A DNA stretch of 63,773 nucleotides from NCBI GenBank assembly GCA_040752595.1, contig JBFMGX010000011.1:1-63773 (forward strand), read 5' to 3'. This document shows, piece by piece, positions 59,901 to 63,773 of this stretch. Below the pieces are notes generated by a model that was given only the letters and a program-made list of their open reading frames with translations, was not told where the DNA came from and searched no databases. Numbering within the stretch: the first letter of the stretch is position 1; every line of letters starts with the position of its first letter. The translations under genes and the position numbers were made by a program. Source of the stretch: Candidatus Zixiibacteriota bacterium (GTDB taxonomy: Bacteria; Zixibacteria; MSB-5A5; WJJR01).

Positions 59901-60060
59901 CCCTCACCCGTCCGGGGGAGGTCAACGTATAACCTCTCCCTCCGGGAGAGGTCGCGCGGCCCTTCAGGGTCGCGCGGGTGAGGGAGTTTCGGGCGAGTCC
60001 AATCTCTCCCTCCGGCAGTGTCCCGAACGGAGTGAGGGAGAGAAGTTAATCCGCCTCGGC
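59901..60060. repeat. family A repeat, one and a half copies
   Basis: catccctcacccg...ataacctctccctccgggagagg..private hairpin cgcgcggcccttcagggtcgcgcg..ggtgaggg, then a second partial unit tctctccctccggcagtg...gagtgagggagag and gatccgcctcggcggatc, which resembles the inner hairpin of the copy at 20125. Confidence 0.85.
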
Positions 60061-60107
60061 GGATCGGTCGAGGGGTTGGCAGGCGGGTTAGGACCGAACG
60101 GCGAGAG

Positions 60108-61286
60108 ATGGCCACACCCAAGCCCATCGGCATCATCGGTTCCACCGGTTCGATTGGTGAAAGCACGCTGCGGGTCGTCGACCGCCATCGCGACCGGCTA
60201 CGCGTGGTTGCCTTGGCGGCAGGGCGCAATGTTGCCCGCCTGGCCGAGCAGGCCGAGCGCTACCGGCCCGAGGCCGTGGCCGTAGCCGATGCAAAGTGCG
60301 TCGATGAGCTGCGCGCTCGACTGCGCGGCAAACTCGCGACCGAAATCCTCGCAGGCGGGGAAGGGATCGCCGCCATCGCCGCTTGGACCGGCGTGGCGAC
60401 CGTCGTGGTGGCTGTCGTCGGGTTCGCGGGCGTGCGACCCACCCTGGCCGCGATCACCGCCGGGAAAAACGTCGCTCTGGCCAACAAAGAGACGCTCGTC
60501 GCTGCCGGTGCCGTCGTCATGCCTTTGGCCAGGAAGCACGGCGCTGCGATCTCTCCGATCGATTCGGAACACAGCGCCATCTGGCAGTGTTTACGGGCCG
60601 GGCGGCGGGAAGAAGTCAGGCGCCTGATCCTGACCGCCTCGGGGGGGCCTTTTCGCACCCGACCTCTATCCACGTTCGGCCAGATCACCCCGGACGAGGC
60701 GCTGGCGCATCCGACCTGGTCCATGGGGCCGCGGATCACGATTGACTCGGCGACAATGATGAACAAGGGTTTCGAAATCCTGGAAGCATCGTGGCTGTTC
60801 GATGTCGACCCGGCCTGCGTCGACGTTGTGATCCATCCCCAGTCCATTGTGCATTCGCTGGTCGAGTTCCACGATGGCTCATCGGTGGCCCAGATGGGGG
60901 TCCCCGACATGACGCTGCCCATTGCCTATGCGCTGTTTGCGCCGGAGCGTGTCGAGTCAGCGCCCGACCTGCACCCGTTTGATTTGGCGTCATCGGGTCC
61001 TCTGGAGTTCATGCCCCCGGAAGCGGAACGATACCCGGCCCTCGACCTGGCGCGCCGGGCGGGAATTGTTGGTGGGACCGCCGGGGCGGTGCTCAATGCC
61101 GCCGATGAGGTTGCCGTCGCCGCCTTCCTCGACCACCGCCTTCCGTTCACCGGCATTGTGTCTCTGGTCCAGGCAGTACTCGATGAGCATGATGTTGTTT
61201 TCGACCCCGGCTTTGACGATATAGTGTCCGCGGATCGCTGGGCGCGTGCCCGAGCGGAGCAACATCTCGGCATGTCGCGTCGCTGA
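60108..61286 (+). CDS. dxr: 1-deoxy-D-xylulose 5-phosphate reductoisomerase
   Basis: Second enzyme of the MEP isoprenoid pathway. 392 residues with the NADPH motif IGIIGSTGSIGESTLRVVDRH (pieces), ALANKETLVAAG, IDSEHSAIWQCL (metal and substrate), LTASGGPFR, TWSMGPRITIDSATMMNKGFE (pieces) and VVIHPQSIVHSLVEF. It stands 22 bases before rseP; dxr-rseP neighbourhood is common in many phyla. Confidence 0.96.
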   Translation: MATPKPIGIIGSTGSIGESTLRVVDRHRDRLRVVALAAGRNVARLAEQAERYRPEAVAVADAKCVDELRARLRGKLATEILAGGEGIAAIAAWTGVATVVVAVVGFAGVRPTLAAITAGKNVALANKETLVAAGAVVMPLARKHGAAISPIDSEHSAIWQCLRAGRREEVRRLILTASGGPFRTRPLSTFGQITPDEALAHPTWSMGPRITIDSATMMNKGFEILEASWLFDVDPACVDVVIHPQSIVHSLVEFHDGSSVAQMGVPDMTLPIAYALFAPERVESAPDLHPFDLASSGPLEFMPPEAERYPALDLARRAGIVGGTAGAVLNAADEVAVAAFLDHRLPFTGIVSLVQAVLDEHDVVFDPGFDDIVSADRWARARAEQHLGMSRR

Positions 61287-61307
61287 GGCCGCCTGCGAGG
61301 AGTCGGA

Positions 61308-62375
61308 TTGACTACGACCATTCTCTCAACTGTTCTGGTTCTCGGTGTCCTGATCTTCGTCCACGAGCTCGGGCATTTCCTCGTGGCCAAGTGGGCCGGA
61401 ATCAGAGTCGAGCGCTTCTCGCTGGGATTTCCCCCGAAATTGATCGGCAAGACCGTCGGCGAGACCGAGTACTGCATCTCCTGGGTGCCATTGGGCGGCT
61501 ATGTCAAGATGGCGGGTGAGAACCCGGAGGATGGCGAGCCGACCGGGGACCCGCGCGAGTTCATGGCCAAGTCGGTCGGCACCAGGGCCCTGGTGATACT
61601 CGCGGGCCCGGTGATGAACTTCGTGACTGCCATCATCCTCTTCGCCGCCGTGTTCATGATCTGGGGTCGCCCGGTTGTCGACCCGGACCATGTCGTCGTG
61701 GGCCCTGTCATGGCCGATTCCCCGGCCCAGCAGGCGGGCATCGCACCCGGCGACATCATTGTGGCGGTCGATCACCATCCCGTCTCCTCGTTCGAGGAGA
61801 TGGCGCGGATGATTCACGCCCGTCCCGGCGATACGGTCGACATCGTCTGGAAACGCGGCGATGATCTCTACTCGGCGCTCGTGCGCTCAGCCGTCGATAC
61901 CGTCCAGACCACCGCCGGCACCGACAGCGTCGTGGGGCGCATCGGTGTTGGACTGGGATACGGCACGGAGCGCCTCTATCCCTGGACCGCCACCGTCGCC
62001 GCCGTGGGGCAGACCCTCGACATTACCAGAGAGATGTTCCGCTTCCTCGGCGGGCTGCTGTCCGGGCATGTCTCGATCAAGATGGTCTCCGGTCCGGTCG
62101 GCATCGCCAAGATTGCCGGCGATGTGGCGCGTGAGGGGTTGAACGTGTTGCTCGGCTTCATGGCGCTTCTCTCGGTCAACTTGGCGATTCTCAATGTTCT
62201 GCCGATCCCGATTCTCGACGGTGGCCACTTGGTCTTTCTGGTGGCCGAGAAGTTGCGGGGGCGGCCGTTGACCTTGCGGCAGCGCGCCATCGCCCAACAG
62301 GTCGGCCTGGCTCTGCTGTTACTCCTGATCGTGACCGTGACCTACCACGATGTCCTGCGTCTCTTCCGTGGGTGA
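61308..62375 (+). CDS. rseP: site-2 zinc metalloprotease RseP
   Basis: Intramembrane protease that cuts membrane-bound anti-sigma factors and leftover signal peptides. 355 residues: first helix with HELGHFLVAKW (zinc site), FPPKL, one PDZ domain (about 120-195: PVMADSPAQQAGIAPGDIIVAVD, pieces) and the last helices with NVLPIPILDGGHLVFL. It has one PDZ domain rather than the two of E. coli. The TTG start is supported by GAGGAG seven bases upstream. Confidence 0.95.
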   Translation: MTTTILSTVLVLGVLIFVHELGHFLVAKWAGIRVERFSLGFPPKLIGKTVGETEYCISWVPLGGYVKMAGENPEDGEPTGDPREFMAKSVGTRALVILAGPVMNFVTAIILFAAVFMIWGRPVVDPDHVVVGPVMADSPAQQAGIAPGDIIVAVDHHPVSSFEEMARMIHARPGDTVDIVWKRGDDLYSALVRSAVDTVQTTAGTDSVVGRIGVGLGYGTERLYPWTATVAAVGQTLDITREMFRFLGGLLSGHVSIKMVSGPVGIAKIAGDVAREGLNVLLGFMALLSVNLAILNVLPIPILDGGHLVFLVAEKLRGRPLTLRQRAIAQQVGLALLLLLIVTVTYHDVLRLFRG

Positions 62376-62512
62376 CGGCGCGCCACGTTGTTCTGAACTC
62401 TCACCCTCATGGCAGCGTATGATTCACTGAACATGTCCGTCGACGGGCAAAAGACGGGCCTGACGGAAGAGTCTCTGCCCATCAATGACAGCAGGGGATA
62501 CGGGGAGGATCA

Positions 62513-63250
62513 GTGAAGAGTCGGGGTCAAGAACCGTCGCTGGATCAGAGGACACGACCCGGTGGGCCGCTGCACGTGATCTGGGAGTATGCCAAGTCGC
62601 TGGTCATCGCCTTCCTGCTGGCGATCGTAATCAAGACCTCCATCGTCGAGGCCTACAAGATCCCCTCCGGATCGATGGAGGACACGCTGTTGGTCGGCGA
62701 TTTCCTTCTGGCCAACAAATTCCTCTATGGCTCGCACCTGCCCCTGATCGATTACCGTCTGCCCGCCATACGCGACCCCAAGCCGGGCGACGTCGTCATC
62801 TTCAAGTTTCCCAACGACCCCTCGGTTAACTACATCAAGCGCTGTGTCGCGGTCGGCGGCCAGACCGTGGAGATTCGCAACAAGCGCTTGTATGTCGATG
62901 GCGAGTTTGTACCGCTCCCGTCCAATGGGAAGTTCACCAATGGCGAGCAGGTCGAGCCCGGCGCCCGTAGCGCCCGCGATAATTTCGGCCCCTTCAAAGT
63001 CCCCGAGGGCAGTTTCTTCATGATGGGGGACAACCGCGACAACTCCTATGATTCGCGCTTCTGGGGACCGGTGCCGCGCGATTTGATCCAGGGCAAGGCC
63101 ATGGTGATCCACTGGTCGTGGGGCACCGACCCGAAGTCGCCGCAGTGGTCTTGGAGCGATCCTGTCTCGGTGGGGCAGGCCTTCCTCTACAACGCCGCCC
63201 ATTTTGTCAGCCGCGTGCGCTGGAGCCGTCTCGGCGACATCATCCATTGA
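62513..63250 (+). CDS. lepB: signal peptidase I
   Basis: Removes signal peptides of exported proteins. 245 residues: one N-terminal membrane helix (SLVIAFLLAIVIKTSIVEAY), catalytic Ser in PSGSMEDTL, catalytic Lys in YIKRCVAVGGQ, and the GDNRDNSYDSRFWGPVP box. GTG start with GGGGAGGATC upstream. It is the last gene, 137 bases after rseP. Confidence 0.95.
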   Translation: MKSRGQEPSLDQRTRPGGPLHVIWEYAKSLVIAFLLAIVIKTSIVEAYKIPSGSMEDTLLVGDFLLANKFLYGSHLPLIDYRLPAIRDPKPGDVVIFKFPNDPSVNYIKRCVAVGGQTVEIRNKRLYVDGEFVPLPSNGKFTNGEQVEPGARSARDNFGPFKVPEGSFFMMGDNRDNSYDSRFWGPVPRDLIQGKAMVIHWSWGTDPKSPQWSWSDPVSVGQAFLYNAAHFVSRVRWSRLGDIIH

Positions 63251-63773
63251 CGCGTCTCCTTCGTCTTGTGTAGGGTGGGTGCTCTGCACCCACCGGGTGC
63301 TGATCCTGCTCTTGGTACCCCACCCGAAGGGTGGAGTTCTTCTCGCATGGCACCAGTGCCCCTACCGATCATTCCGCGTGATGCAGGAGGACAAGGGGCT
63401 TCAGCCCCTTGAATGCAGCTCGAACAACGACACGCGGACAGGGGGCTTTCAGCCCCCTGAAGGTGGGTGCAAAGCAACCACCCTACGGGCACGGCCCCTC
63501 GACTCCGCTCGTGATCTCCGACACGCCGTGCCCCTACCAATCCTGCCTTTGGTGCCCCACCCGAAGGGTGGGATTCTTTGCGCGAGGCAGTCCGTTCCCT
63601 ACCGATGCGATGTGGGATGTGTGCCCGCGATCTTGGATCGCGGATGCGGGCACGGCACGCCGTGCCCCTTGTATGTCGTTTCCGGTGTATTTTGTGAATG
63701 GTGGTTTTGTGGGCGTGACAGACCGTGTGCCCCTTGGGTATGGAACTCGTGTTGTAGCGAGGTCGTCACGCCA
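63251..63773. repeat. repeat field at the window end
   Basis: At least ten units: gtagggtgggtgctctgcac (C), ccccacccgaagggtgg (G, twice), aaggggcttcagcccctt and agggggctttcagccccct (B), ggtgggtgcaaagcaaccac (C), the block gggcacggcccctcgactcc..gtgatctccgacacgccgtgc also present in the 228-bp arms, cgcgatcttggatcgcg (D) and gggcacggcacgccgtgccc (E). No gene seen. The same order E-D-E as in the inverted-repeat arms is partly kept. Confidence 0.85.

Larger units (their letters stand above)
59751..60107. other. 357-base gap with terminator and family A repeats
   Basis: From left to right: the terminator at 59770-59808, a copy of the gtcaggtgcacagggc half-palindrome near 59856, and family A repeats (59901-60060). 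No gene. Confidence 0.8.

Overview
The window looks like part of a chromosome from a GC-rich, diderm, uncultured-type bacterium of the FCB superphylum; Zixibacteria or a relative would fit, but that placement is inference. The support is lipid A genes (an lpxC-fabZ fusion, lpxA, lpxB, waaA, lpxK), secreted proteins with C-termini like type IX secretion (T9SS) sorting domains, PorV/PorQ-like barrels, PurS, DUF4321, and very many small palindromic intergenic repeats. I found no rRNA, tRNA, CRISPR array, phage gene or integrase.

Layout. 1-9.4 kb: end of an ECF transporter gene, then housekeeping genes (truA, transaldolase, purB, psd, pssA, purS, purQ, DUF4321, tatA), a K+-channel-like protein and a QueG-like Fe-S protein. 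9.5-17.4 kb: a CHASE2-Ser/Thr kinase and an FHA protein on the minus strand, then dusB-larC-etfA and a Ppx/GppA phosphatase. 17.5-34.6 kb: an envelope/secretion region with a propeller protein, two PorV-like barrels, a DD-carboxypeptidase, a six-cysteine mini-protein with a thioredoxin-like partner, and two paralogous giant secreted proteins (24.8-27.4 kb plus strand, 31.9-34.6 kb minus strand). The paralogs face each other across a tight six-gene operon that is bracketed by 228-bp inverted repeats. 35-38.3 kb: comM, an unknown gene and a REP-associated tyrosine transposase (RAYT) flanked by REP-like palindromes. 38.4-45.7 kb: lipid A/Kdo cluster. 45.7-49.1 kb: nadB and guaA. 49.1-50.8 kb: an islet with a BstYI/BglII-family protein and a DpnI-family protein, bounded by a duplication of the guaA 3' end. 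51-58.7 kb: a complete F-type ATP synthase operon. 58.9-63.3 kb: cyclophilin, dxr, rseP, lepB, then a repeat field.

The strongest candidates for undescribed biology are: (1) the guaA-3' islet, whose two proteins belong to nuclease families that recognise GATC-centred sites and both depart from the usual catalytic residues; (2) the operon of four membrane proteins, a zinc ribbon and DUF72 between near-identical inverted repeats that are better conserved than the coding DNA beside them; (3) the secreted six-Cys peptide/thioredoxin pair, divergent from a giant surface protein across a promoter region with a C8 tract; (4) the RAYT and its palindrome network. All functions are read from sequence and family knowledge; no search was run.
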